The notes below the pieces were generated by a model that was not told the origin of the DNA, did no database searches, and saw only the letters and a list, made by a program, of their open reading frames with translations. Positions 8,970 through 17,689 of a DNA stretch of 64,000 bases are shown piece by piece. The position numbers and the translations under genes were made by a program. Source of the stretch: Bacteroidia bacterium (GTDB lineage: Bacteria; Bacteroidota; Bacteroidia; SXHM01); assembly GCA_022072225.1 (NCBI GenBank), contig JAJVIC010000010.1, positions 372,001-436,000 of the forward strand. The letters run 5' to 3'. Position 1 is the stretch's first letter, and each line of letters opens with the position of its first letter.

Positions 8970-9875
8970 ATGAAAACAATCAATTTTATAGCAGGTATTC
9001 TGCTTTTAACAGTAAGTGCAAATGCGCAATCAATTGATGGTATATATAATGAACCGCAAAGTAATTATAGTATCAAGGAACGAGTTTATAACATAAGCGA
9101 TTATGAAACTATTCAACAAAATCCTTGGCATAATGATAATTATAGCCGGCTCAAAATTCCATATTCTTATCTGCGTGAAGCAGATGTAATGTGGAGTCGC
9201 ATGGTATGGCGCAAACTCGATATGCGCGAAAAACTAAACCATCCTATATATTATCCAATTGAGGCAACTCAGCAGCGAATAAGTTTGATGCAACTAATGC
9301 TGCAGGCACTGTCTGAGGGTTCATTAACAGCTTATGATCCATTGAATGATGAATTTACCACACCTCTTTCATATTCAACAATAAAAAACTTCGGGTCACA
9401 GATTGATACGATTTATGTGCCGAATCCGGAACCTCCTTATGATTTAGAGATGAAAATTGTTCAAAAGGAATTTGACCCATCAACAGTTAAAGAATTTAGA
9501 ATTAAAGAAGTCTGGTTTTTTGATAAGCAGCGGTCTGTTATGGATGTAAGGATTATTGGTATTTGTCCGGTAGCTGAAAATGTTGACCCGGCAAGCGGAG
9601 AAGTGCGAGGTATGCAACCATTGTTTTGGGTTTATTTTCCTGAACTTAGAAGCATACTTGCAAATACAAGAGTTTTTACTCGTTTTAACGGTAATATGGC
9701 AATGACTTATGATGATATTTTCTGGAAACGAATGTTCAGTAGCTACATTTATAAAGTACAAAACGTATATGACCGAAAAATTGCTGACTACACAACAGGA
9801 ATAAATGCAATGCTTGAATCAGAAAAAGTGCAGAACGATATTTTTAATTATGAGATGGATCTATGGGAATACTGA
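8970..9875 (+). CDS. gldO: GldN/GldO paralogue
   Basis: 301 residues with a signal peptide (cleavage after VSANAQ). The core closely follows the preceding GldN: YSYLREADVMWSRMVWRKLDM, PPYDLEMKIVQKEFDPSTVK, WFFDKQRSVMDVRIIGICPV and DIFWKRMFSSYIYKVQNVYDR (quoted in pieces). An extra 22-residue stretch after the signal peptide (about 26-50) is not in the first copy. In F. johnsoniae gldN and gldO are partly redundant neighbours; the name here rests on that parallel and position. It lies 130 bp behind gldN, beyond a terminator, so it should have its own promoter, which I could not place. It converges on comEC with a 1-bp gap. Confidence 0.88.
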   Translation: MKTINFIAGILLLTVSANAQSIDGIYNEPQSNYSIKERVYNISDYETIQQNPWHNDNYSRLKIPYSYLREADVMWSRMVWRKLDMREKLNHPIYYPIEATQQRISLMQLMLQALSEGSLTAYDPLNDEFTTPLSYSTIKNFGSQIDTIYVPNPEPPYDLEMKIVQKEFDPSTVKEFRIKEVWFFDKQRSVMDVRIIGICPVAENVDPASGEVRGMQPLFWVYFPELRSILANTRVFTRFNGNMAMTYDDIFWKRMFSSYIYKVQNVYDRKIADYTTGINAMLESEKVQNDIFNYEMDLWEY

Positions 9876-9876
9876 T

Positions 9877-11976
9877 TTAACTATCAACTATAAATGCACC
9901 TTGTTTTGCAACATTGTAATATTTTATTCCTGCCTTTTTACAAGCAGCCTGCCATTTTCGGCACATTTTTGCAGAATTAGATGAGTCGAAAATAATAAGT
10001 TCCGGATTAAAATAATTATTCAATTCCTCAATATCTATTTCAGTATCTTCTCTTAATATTATCAAGTCTGTTTTTACTTTTTGGGTATAAATAATTTGCG
10101 AATTGAATTTGCTGTCAATCGCTAAAATTCTTTTTTTAGATGATATTAACGGCAGGATACCACCAGATGGATATATCGAATCGAGTTTGATAATTTTTTG
10201 TTTAGCTATTCCGCATTTCCACCAATTGTGCTCAATATTAAACAACATTTTGTCTTTGTCATTAACGAGTGCAGAAGGAGCATAAAAACTATTCTGTGTT
10301 CCATTAATAACATCATAAACACTGTTCCCGTTAACGTTGTAAACAATAAACCTTTGTTGTGAATTTTGTTCAATAGTTTCTATGAACTGAGTAATTGAAA
10401 TAATTAACAATGCAATAAGAGAAACATACAGACCAACTATATTTTTTTGTGTTATAAACACAAAAAATGAAACCACTATAAAATAAAGCATCCATGTTTC
10501 AATAATACTAATGTCTATGCCTCCAAGAATTGAATAAGGAAGCGCCTCGGTAATTTCTACAGATTTATTCAAAAACAGAATCATCCATTTTAATAACAGT
10601 GTCAGGTAATTGCAAAGGGTCGGAATAAATGATGAAAGTAGAGTTGCCAAGCCTAAGTATAAAATACCTGTTGATACAGGTATTACAATCAGGTTGGAAA
10701 TCATAAAATAAACAGGGAACTGATGAAAATACAGAAATCCAAGCGGAGCGGTTGCAATTTGTGCAGCAACAGAAACACAGGTAATTTCCCAAACCCAGCT
10801 CATTAATTTTGTTCTCGGTTCGTATAAATCTGCTAATAGTGGCTGGAATGTAACTATGCCGATGACCGCAAGATAGGATAGTTGAAACCCAACCTGCATT
10901 ATTAAATACGGGTCGTAAATAAGTAAACAAATTGCAGAAGCTGCTAATGTGTTGTAAACATTGGTGTGGTAGTTAAAAGATTTTGCAATTACAATAAATC
11001 CAAACATAACAGCAGCGCGAAGAACAGAAGGTGAAAGTCCTGTAATCATTGCATAAAAAGCAAGAAATGCGAGCAGCAATATTGCCTTTATAATTTTTCC
11101 ATTTCTTGTTTTGTCTAAAAATGCGAGCATCCATGCCACAACAACGTACATAATTCCAACATGCAAGCCTGAAACTGATAAAACATGCAATGCTCCTGAA
11201 CCTGCATAAGCCCGCATTATTTCAGGATCTAACTCATCTGTATAGCCCAGTATCAGGGCTGCTCCAACTGCGAATTCACGTCCTTCAAGACCATGTTGCA
11301 ATAATATGCTCAGTAAATTTTCTCTGAGGCTATTAATCCATTTAAGTATGGGATTGCCTTTGTTTATTCCGGTAGTAATAAATGATGTTGAAGGAATATA
11401 GGCCTGCTTTGTGATTTGATGGAAAAGTAAAAACTGCTTGTAATTAAATTGTGAGGGATTTTGAGCTTCCTGTAATGGCTGAAGTGCTCCGTTTACCAAT
11501 AATAAATCACCATACTTTATGGCAGAAGAAATGCTGTCTTTCTCTAAATATAATATCGCTTTACCGTTTACATTCTTTGATGTACCGTTTTCATATAGAT
11601 TTAAAATTTCAACTTCTAATTTATAGGATTTATTTTTTTCAATCGCATTTGCATTTGCCATAACTACAAATTGATATGTTTTTTGATCAAGCCCCGAAAT
11701 ATGGTTTGGGTAAAATCGCTCCGTATTTACAAATGCCGTAAGAATTCCTGCGGTAAATAAAGCAATGTTAATGAGTACTCCGGGTACCCATTTTTTGCTG
11801 TAGGAAGTTTTTTTTAAAAATGGTAAAAGGCTAAATGAAACTATTAAAACCATAATCACTGATACAAGAATTATCTTGGAGTTGTTGATAATATCACCAG
11901 CATATATACCACCGATAATGCCGCATGTAAATGGCATAACCAACCTGAAAAGCGGAATTTTATTGAAGAAAAACAT
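9877..11976 (-). CDS. comEC: ComEC/Rec2-type competence membrane protein
   Basis: 699 residues. N-terminal transmembrane helices and a DUF4131-like OB domain (about 60-190) lead to the ComEC core with the motif GSGALHVLSVSGLHVGIMY (about 260-280) and PSVLRAAVMF (about 320). About ten membrane helices follow. The C-terminal 170 residues occupy the place of the metallo-beta-lactamase domain but lack HxHxDH, so this domain is degenerate. ComEC forms the inner-membrane channel through which single-stranded DNA enters during transformation. It is divergent from the next gene, with 55 bp between the starts. Confidence 0.9.
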   Translation of the reverse strand: MFFFNKIPLFRLVMPFTCGIIGGIYAGDIINNSKIILVSVIMVLIVSFSLLPFLKKTSYSKKWVPGVLINIALFTAGILTAFVNTERFYPNHISGLDQKTYQFVVMANANAIEKNKSYKLEVEILNLYENGTSKNVNGKAILYLEKDSISSAIKYGDLLLVNGALQPLQEAQNPSQFNYKQFLLFHQITKQAYIPSTSFITTGINKGNPILKWINSLRENLLSILLQHGLEGREFAVGAALILGYTDELDPEIMRAYAGSGALHVLSVSGLHVGIMYVVVAWMLAFLDKTRNGKIIKAILLLAFLAFYAMITGLSPSVLRAAVMFGFIVIAKSFNYHTNVYNTLAASAICLLIYDPYLIMQVGFQLSYLAVIGIVTFQPLLADLYEPRTKLMSWVWEITCVSVAAQIATAPLGFLYFHQFPVYFMISNLIVIPVSTGILYLGLATLLSSFIPTLCNYLTLLLKWMILFLNKSVEITEALPYSILGGIDISIIETWMLYFIVVSFFVFITQKNIVGLYVSLIALLIISITQFIETIEQNSQQRFIVYNVNGNSVYDVINGTQNSFYAPSALVNDKDKMLFNIEHNWWKCGIAKQKIIKLDSIYPSGGILPLISSKKRILAIDSKFNSQIIYTQKVKTDLIILREDTEIDIEELNNYFNPELIIFDSSNSAKMCRKWQAACKKAGIKYYNVAKQGAFIVDS

Positions 11977-12031
11977 GCACCGAATAGATCAACTGCTACG
12001 AATTTATTAAATTAGCTGCACAATTTCAGGT

Positions 12032-12907
12032 ATGAACGAAAAAGATATTACTGCACTGATCAGTCTTCTTGATGACCCAGACGAGGAAATTTATTCTCAC
12101 ATCCGCCAACAACTACTTTCACTCGGAAGTCCTGTTATACCTTTTTTAGAAAGAGAGTGGGAAAAATCCTTTGAAAGTGTTATTCAAACACGAATTGAGA
12201 ATATTATTCACCATATTCAGTTTAACGATACCTATACAAACCTTGAAAAATGGGTGAAGGAGGGAGGAAAAGATTTGCTTTCAGGAATAATTTTGATTGC
12301 TCGTTATCAGTATCCGGATATTGATGAGGTTGGAATAAAAAAACAGATAGACCGTATAAAACATGATGCATGGCTGGAATTAAATCCCAACCTTACAGCA
12401 TTGGAAAAAGTGCGCGTTTTAAATCATATTATTTTTGAAGTGTATGGTTTTAGCGGTAACACTACAAATTTTCACGCTCCGCAAAATTCATATATCAACA
12501 ATGTGCTGGAGAGTAAGCGCGGAAATCCACTTTCTCTTTCAATTTTGTACAGCATTATTGCTCAGTCATTAGATATTCCTATTTACGGAGTGAATTTACC
12601 GGAGCATTTTATCCTTGCGTATGCTACTGAGAAAACAGATTTACCGGTACCTATCAGCAGCAAAGATGAGAAGGTGATGTTTTATATTAACCCGTTCAGT
12701 AAAGGAACTGTTTTTGGAAAACATGAAGTTGACTCATTTCTGCGCCAGCTAAAAGTAAAGCCTATACCCGCATTTTACGAACCTTGCAGCAATATTGATA
12801 TGATAAGAAGGCTGGTAAATAATCTTTCTTATGCGTATGAAAAATTAGGATACCCTGACAAAGTGAAGGATATCCGCAAGCTGCTGAAAGCTGTCACCGT
12901 TTCGTAA
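12032..12907 (+). CDS. SirB1-like transglutaminase-fold protein
   Basis: 291 residues, cytoplasmic. The first 75 residues are helical and repeat-like (MNEKDITALISLLDDPDEEI, HEAT-type). The middle holds the SirB1 / transglut_core2 signature: NFHAPQNSYINNVLESKRG, NPLSLSILYSIIAQSLDIPI and YGVNLPEHFILAYA. The C-terminal part is helical (NNLSYAYEKLGYPDKVKDIR), resembling the tail repeats of the family. The function of SirB1-like proteins is not established. Its 3' end overlaps that of the convergent sugar-transferase gene by 14 bp. Confidence 0.8.
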   Translation: MNEKDITALISLLDDPDEEIYSHIRQQLLSLGSPVIPFLEREWEKSFESVIQTRIENIIHHIQFNDTYTNLEKWVKEGGKDLLSGIILIARYQYPDIDEVGIKKQIDRIKHDAWLELNPNLTALEKVRVLNHIIFEVYGFSGNTTNFHAPQNSYINNVLESKRGNPLSLSILYSIIAQSLDIPIYGVNLPEHFILAYATEKTDLPVPISSKDEKVMFYINPFSKGTVFGKHEVDSFLRQLKVKPIPAFYEPCSNIDMIRRLVNNLSYAYEKLGYPDKVKDIRKLLKAVTVS

Positions 12908-13490
12908 AGATTTTGTTGAAAGTTTTCAAAATAATCCTGAAATCTTCAATCACGCTCTGATTGGCAATATATTTCAGGTTGATTTTAAGTTTTGAAGGCA
13001 TTACTTCAGCAATGTAGAATTTTTCGGGCTCTGCTTGTTTTGACAGCAATTCATTTTCATCAGCATATTCAATGGATGCATAGTCTGTAATACCAGGTTT
13101 TACTGAAAGTACGTTCAACTGCTCGGGCGAATACAACTCAACATATTTACGCACTTCGGGGCGAGGGCCTACCAGACTCATGTTCCCGATCAACACATTA
13201 AATAACTGAGGAAGTTCATCCATTTTGTATTTTCTTAACCATAAACCGGTTTTAGTAATACGGTTGTCAGCACTGCCTACTGTTAAAAGACCTTTTTTGT
13301 CGGCACCCGTTCTCATAGTTCGGAATTTAAATAGCTTAAAATCTTTATTATTCTTACCTACCCGAGTTTGCAGGTAAAAAACACCACCCCGCGAATCAAG
13401 GGTTATTAATATTGCAACAATGATAAAGAGCGGCAACAACAAAATGATTCCAAAAAGAGAGAATGAAAAATCAACAATCCGTTTAATCAT
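12894..13490 (-). CDS. Bacterial sugar transferase (polyprenyl-phosphate glycosyl-1-phosphate transferase, short PglC type)
   Basis: 198 residues, the short monotopic form. The N-terminal hydrophobic reentrant segment (MIKRIVDFSFSLFGIILLLP) is followed by the family motifs TRVGKNNKDFKLFKFRTM, LRKYKMDELPQLFNVLIG and MSLVGPRPEV. The enzyme attaches the first sugar phosphate to a lipid carrier and starts glycan assembly at the membrane. It shares one base with the upstream aminotransferase gene, so the two form an operon. That pair resembles a modified-sugar glycan initiation step, but no further glycan genes are nearby. Confidence 0.93.
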   Translation of the reverse strand: MIKRIVDFSFSLFGIILLLPLFIIVAILITLDSRGGVFYLQTRVGKNNKDFKLFKFRTMRTGADKKGLLTVGSADNRITKTGLWLRKYKMDELPQLFNVLIGNMSLVGPRPEVRKYVELYSPEQLNVLSVKPGITDYASIEYADENELLSKQAEPEKFYIAEVMPSKLKINLKYIANQSVIEDFRIILKTFNKIFTKR

Positions 13491-14710
13491 TATTTTTTCA
13501 AAATCAAATCTACCGAAGTAATCACTGCATTTGCAACTGTTTTAACTTGTTCGTCAGTTAAATCATAATAAACGGGCAACGAAATTTCGCGCGAGTAGTT
13601 ATTATAGGCTGCCGGATAATTTTCTATTCTGTAGCCAAGATTTTTGTAATAGGTTAATAACGGCAGAGGCTGAAAATGTACATTAACCGAAACATCTTTA
13701 TTGAATATTTCCTGAATAATTTCATCGCGTTGTTTTTCATTAATCCCTTTAATGCGCAATGGAAAAAGGTGGTAAGATGATTCTGAATAGTCGGTTTTGA
13801 AAAGAGGTAATTCAGCCCAATTACAGTTCAATAAAAGTTTACTGTATAAGCTGCATATTTCTTTACGTTTTTTCAGCGTGTCGTTTTTATAACGCGTTAA
13901 TTCTATTAATCCTATTGCAGCTTGCAAATCGGTCATGTTGCATTTGTATCCGGCTTCTACCACATCGTATTTCCAGTTACCTTTTTGTGTTTTGGCAAGC
14001 GCGTCTTTATTTTGCCCGTGCAGACTTTTTACAACAAGTTGCTGATATATTTTTTCATTCTGAAAAGGTGCAGGAAGATTAAATGCAATAGCACCGCCTT
14101 CAGCTGTTGTAAGGTTTTTTACTGCGTGAAATGAAAATACGGTTACATCAGTTAAACTGCCGCAGGGTTTGTTTTTATATACAGCTCCCAATGAGTGCGC
14201 AGCGTCCGACAATATTAAAATTCTGGCAAGTTTGTCTTGCTCATCAGTAACTGGTTGAAACTTGTTTTTAATTTCCTTCTCATTTACCAATGCATTTATG
14301 GCATCATAATTACAAGGTAAGCCGCCAAAATCAACCGGCATAATTACTTTGGTTTTTGGTGTAACAGCGGCACGTATTTTTTCGAGTGAAATATTAAAGT
14401 CGGTTTCATTAATATCTACCATAACCGGTTTCGCACCGCAATGCATCACTACATTCGCAGTTGCACAATAGGTGTATGCAGGAACTATTACTTCATCCCC
14501 TTCTTTTACTCCAAACCAACGCAGTACCAATTCAAGCCCTGCAGTAGCTGAATTGAGACAGAGAACAGAATTAACTCCGCAAAAGGCGGCCAGTTCTTTT
14601 TCAAATTTTTTTGTTCGCGGACCGGTTGTTATCCAGCCGCTTTTGAGTGCAGCTGTTACTTCATCAATAATTAATTGGTCAATGCGTGGTGGTGAAAAAG
14701 GTATCATCAA
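13490..14710 (-). CDS. DegT/DnrJ/EryC1/StrS family aminotransferase
   Basis: 406 residues, a full-length fold-I PLP enzyme. It opens with IPFSPPRIDQLIIDEV and has LKSGWITTGPRTKKFE, NSATAGLEL, VIVPAYTYCATANVV, the cofactor Asp169 in SDAAHS, and the Schiff-base Lys198 in SFHAVKNLTTAEGGAI. These enzymes aminate keto-sugar nucleotides (e.g. for diamino-bacillosamine or related sugars). The tight coupling to a PglC-type transferase suggests it makes the sugar which that enzyme transfers. That link is inferred. Confidence 0.93.
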   Translation of the reverse strand: MMIPFSPPRIDQLIIDEVTAALKSGWITTGPRTKKFEKELAAFCGVNSVLCLNSATAGLELVLRWFGVKEGDEVIVPAYTYCATANVVMHCGAKPVMVDINETDFNISLEKIRAAVTPKTKVIMPVDFGGLPCNYDAINALVNEKEIKNKFQPVTDEQDKLARILILSDAAHSLGAVYKNKPCGSLTDVTVFSFHAVKNLTTAEGGAIAFNLPAPFQNEKIYQQLVVKSLHGQNKDALAKTQKGNWKYDVVEAGYKCNMTDLQAAIGLIELTRYKNDTLKKRKEICSLYSKLLLNCNWAELPLFKTDYSESSYHLFPLRIKGINEKQRDEIIQEIFNKDVSVNVHFQPLPLLTYYKNLGYRIENYPAAYNNYSREISLPVYYDLTDEQVKTVANAVITSVDLILKK

Positions 14711-14841
14711 TTATAATCAGTTTCTGCAAATGTGTGAAAAAAATGTGTTTGGTCAGAATTCGTATAGAATGTATAAATTGCTTTTTTCTTAAGGGAATCA
14801 ACAACTTTTCAACAATACCGCCCTTAGGTGATTTTTTCAAT

Positions 14842-14870
14842 TAAATTTGCGTTTCATTTTTTAAAAGGAG
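14842..14870 (+). promoter_or_regulatory. -7 element and Shine-Dalgarno of parA
   Basis: TAAATTTG at 14842-14849 fits TAnnTTTG. AAAAGGAG at 14863-14870, seven bases before the ATG, is an unusually complete Shine-Dalgarno for this phylum. Confidence 0.5.
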
Positions 14871-14877
14871 AGAAATA

Positions 14878-15699
14878 ATGGGCAAAATAATTTCAATTGC
14901 CAATCAAAAAGGCGGAGTGGGAAAAACCACTACTGCCATTAATCTTGCAGCCAGTCTTGCTGTGCTTGAATATAAAGTACTGTTGATAGATGCCGACCCG
15001 CAGGCAAATGCTACTTCGGGCGTTGGCTTTGACCCCAAAAATATTAAGCTGAGTATTTATGAGGTAGTGATAGGTGAAACAGAACCTAAAGATGCTGTGC
15101 TTATTACCAGCACTCCCAACCTTAGCCTTATTCCCGGTCATGTTGACCTTATTGGCGCAGAAATAGAATTGGTTAATGTACCCAACCGCGAACAAATGCT
15201 CAGGGCACAGTTAGCCAAAATAAAAGACGATTATGATTTCATTATCATTGATTGTTCGCCTTCCTTAGGTTTGATTACGCTTAACAGCCTTTGTGCATCC
15301 GATTCGGTAATTATTCCCGTGCAGTGCGAATACTTTGCATTGGAAGGATTGGGTAAATTACTCAATACCATTAAAATTGTACAAACCCGCCTGAACCCTG
15401 CTTTAGATATGGAAGGCATTTTGCTTACCATGTATGATTCGCGTTTGCGCCTGAGCAATCAGGTAGTGGAAGAGGTAAAAACACACTTTCAGCAATTGGT
15501 TTTTGATACCATCATTCACCGCAACACCAAATTGGGTGAAGCACCAAGCTTTGGCGAATCGGTGATTATGTATGATGCCGAATCAAAAGGCGCAACCAAT
15601 TACCTTAACTTTGCGCGCGAAATCCTTCAAAAGAACGAATTGACCAAAATGAAGGAAAGTGAAAAAATAATTGATGTAGAGGAAAATGAACAACAATAA
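14878..15699 (+). CDS. parA: ParA/Soj chromosome-partitioning ATPase
   Basis: 273 residues. The deviant Walker A box KGGVGKTT lies at residues 11-18, followed by LLIDADPQANATSG, then the Walker B region DYDFIIIDCSPSLG and PVQCEYFALEGL. ParA is a DNA-bound ATPase whose gradient moves ParB-parS complexes and so the chromosome origin. parB starts 14 bp before the parA stop, which is the usual coupled arrangement. No parS (TGTTTCACGTGAAACA type) was seen in the window. Confidence 0.96.
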   Translation: MGKIISIANQKGGVGKTTTAINLAASLAVLEYKVLLIDADPQANATSGVGFDPKNIKLSIYEVVIGETEPKDAVLITSTPNLSLIPGHVDLIGAEIELVNVPNREQMLRAQLAKIKDDYDFIIIDCSPSLGLITLNSLCASDSVIIPVQCEYFALEGLGKLLNTIKIVQTRLNPALDMEGILLTMYDSRLRLSNQVVEEVKTHFQQLVFDTIIHRNTKLGEAPSFGESVIMYDAESKGATNYLNFAREILQKNELTKMKESEKIIDVEENEQQ

Positions 15700-16582
15700 G
15701 AAAAGTGCGCTCGGCAGAGGTTTAAGTGCATTGCTTGAAGATGCCGGAACAGATATAACAACCGGAATTGACTCCGGTTCAACATCAAAAGTAGCGGGAG
15801 GTGTAAGTACCATTCCGATTAGCAGTATAGAAATAAATCCTTTTCAGCCGCGTACACATTTTGAGCAGCAGGCGTTGGAAGAACTTTCGGCCTCCATTAA
15901 ATCGCTGGGAGTAATTCAGCCCATTACCGTGCGCAAAATGGGACACGATAAATACCAGATTATTTCGGGCGAAAGAAGGTTCCGTGCTTCGCAACTTGCG
16001 GGCTTGAAAGAAATACCCGCTTTTATCCGCATTGCCAACGACCAAAGCATGTTGGAAATGGCATTGGTTGAAAACATTCAGCGCGAAGATTTAGATGCCA
16101 TTGAAATTGCCATCAGCTACCAGCGTTTGGTGGAAGAGGTAAAACTGACGCAGGAAGAGTTGAGTGAACGCGTTGGTAAACAACGTTCAACAGTTGCCAA
16201 TTACTTACGCTTATTGAAATTGCCGCCTGAAATTCAGTTGGCAATCCGCGATAAAAAGATTTCAATGGGCCATGCACGAACGCTGATTAATATTGAAGAC
16301 CCGGCTAAACAAAAAGACGCTTTCAACCAGATTATAGAGAAAGAACTTTCGGTTCGCGAGGTTGAAGATGTAGTGCGCGGATTGAAAAAGCAGGTGAAGA
16401 AAACAGCGCCTGCGCCTAAGTTGCCGCTATCATTTGAACTGCAAAAAATAAATGAAGACCTTTCGCGTTTGCTGGAAGCAAAGGTGAAGTTGAAAAGCAC
16501 GCGTGCCGGAAACGGAACCATTACCATTCAGTTTAATTCGGAGCGCGAGTTGAAAAATATACTTTCTAAATTCGAACTTTAG
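15686..16582 (+). CDS. parB: ParB/Spo0J chromosome-partitioning protein
   Basis: 298 residues. After an N-terminal KKSALGRGLSALLED segment, the ParB nuclease-like CTPase domain shows ISSIEINPFQPRTHFE, the CTP-binding GERRFRASQLAGL and ALVENIQREDLDAIE. A helix-turn-helix DNA-binding part follows (TQEELSERVGKQRSTVANYL), and then a C-terminal dimerisation segment. ParB loads at parS and spreads as a sliding clamp. The overlap with parA indicates translational coupling. Confidence 0.96.
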   Translation: MNNNKKSALGRGLSALLEDAGTDITTGIDSGSTSKVAGGVSTIPISSIEINPFQPRTHFEQQALEELSASIKSLGVIQPITVRKMGHDKYQIISGERRFRASQLAGLKEIPAFIRIANDQSMLEMALVENIQREDLDAIEIAISYQRLVEEVKLTQEELSERVGKQRSTVANYLRLLKLPPEIQLAIRDKKISMGHARTLINIEDPAKQKDAFNQIIEKELSVREVEDVVRGLKKQVKKTAPAPKLPLSFELQKINEDLSRLLEAKVKLKSTRAGNGTITIQFNSERELKNILSKFEL

Positions 16583-16597
16583 TGCAGCTTGGTTAGA

Positions 16598-16631
16598 TTT
16601 TAACCACAGAGACACGGAGGCGCAGAGAAAT
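16598..16631. repeat. Dispersed mini-repeat of the CCACAGAGACACGGAGG type
   Basis: The intergenic segment reads TTTTAACCACAGAGACACGG and continues AGGCGCAGAGAAATTA. Sequences of this kind are familiar as dispersed intergenic elements in many unrelated environmental genomes (a recollection, not a search result). Its origin is unknown. Confidence 0.5.
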
Positions 16632-16640
16632 TAAGAGTAA

Positions 16641-17183
16641 TTGAAAAAAATAGCTGCTATTCTTTTTGTTCTTGTTATTTCTCTTTCGGCTTTTGCCCAG
16701 AAGAACGATACGCTTGCTGTAAAGAAAAAGCATTCACCCACCAAAGCAACATTAATGTCGCTTGCATTGCCCGGCCTTGGGCAGTGCTACAATAAAAAAT
16801 ACTGGAAAGTACCTATTATTTACGGAGGTTTTGCCGCGCTTACTTACGGTGTAATTTTTAATCATTCCGAATACGACAGGTTTAAATCTGCTTATGGCTA
16901 CCGTGTTGACGATGATTCATTAACGGTTGATGAATTTAACGGACTTGTTTCGGATGCAGAGCTAATCAGCAATGTTGATTATTACAGGCGTAACCGTGAT
17001 TTGTGTTATATCGGAATAGGTTTGCTTTACGTAATGAACCTGATTGATGCGGCAGTTGATGCACATCTTTATGATTTTGATGTAAGCGATAACCTGAGTA
17101 TGCGCATTCAGCCCGAATTCAGGGATATGGGCTTTAGCAGACAACCATATACTGGGGCAAGAGTTACTTTTGTATTGAAATAA
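16641..17183 (+). CDS. DUF5683 family membrane protein
   Basis: 180 residues. It has a signal peptide (KIAAILFVLVISLSAFAQ) and then the DUF5683 motif KATLMSLALPGLGQCYNKKYWKVP, quoted only as LALPGLGQCYNKKYWKVP. Two hydrophobic helices follow (YGGFAALTYGVIF and YIGIGLLYVMNLIDAAVDAHL). The start codon is TTG, since an in-frame TAA stands immediately upstream and no ATG is available. The function is unknown. The family often lies beside parAB in Bacteroidota, as here (58 bp after parB). Confidence 0.85.
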   Translation: MKKIAAILFVLVISLSAFAQKNDTLAVKKKHSPTKATLMSLALPGLGQCYNKKYWKVPIIYGGFAALTYGVIFNHSEYDRFKSAYGYRVDDDSLTVDEFNGLVSDAELISNVDYYRRNRDLCYIGIGLLYVMNLIDAAVDAHLYDFDVSDNLSMRIQPEFRDMGFSRQPYTGARVTFVLK

Positions 17184-17194
17184 ACGACACTTAC

Positions 17195-17509
17195 CTTAAC
17201 CCTAAAGCTTTTTGTTCAAGCAAAATTAATTATTGTCTTAACCAAAACAATTATTGTTTTAGCAAACTTAATTGTTGCTTTTACCTGAAAGCATTTTGTT
17301 CAGGCAAAAGCAATAATTCCCTTAACCAAAAGAATAATTGTTTAAGCAAAATCAATTATTCTCTTAACCCGGAAGCTTTTTGTTTCAGCAAAATCAATTG
17401 TTGCTTTAACCTGAAAGCTTTTCGTTCAAAGAAAATCAATTTTTGCTTTAAGGAAAACACATTTGGTTTGAACAAAAGAAGAGTTTACTTCAACCGAAAT
17501 TTTGCTGCT
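17195..17509. repeat. Non-coding tandem array, about 15 units of 21 bp
   Basis: The 506-bp gap before dapB holds this array. Each unit is exactly 21 bp, with no spacers. The units pair into 42-bp blocks starting at 17195, 17237, 17279, 17321, 17363, 17405, 17447. Odd units begin YTTAACC and often carry AAGCTTTTTGT; even units read TnAAGCAAAA then CAATTATTG. All three frames on both strands are broken by stops, so it is not coding. 21 bp equals two turns of B-DNA. The remaining 17510-17689 is A+T-rich with no feature recognised beyond a possible TACATTTA -7 element just before dapB. Confidence 0.8.
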
Positions 17510-17689
17510 TTTTTCCCGTTTGTTTCCTGCCAAATAAGACATTCAAAAACATTAAACCTAAATTGTATTACTGGCACCTTTATAAATTTAAGAACCAAAC
17601 ACCAAGCTCTTTTTTTCTTTAATAACATTTTTTAACCTTTCCCCATTCTTTAAACTTCATACATTTACGCCCACCAAAACCAAACCATT

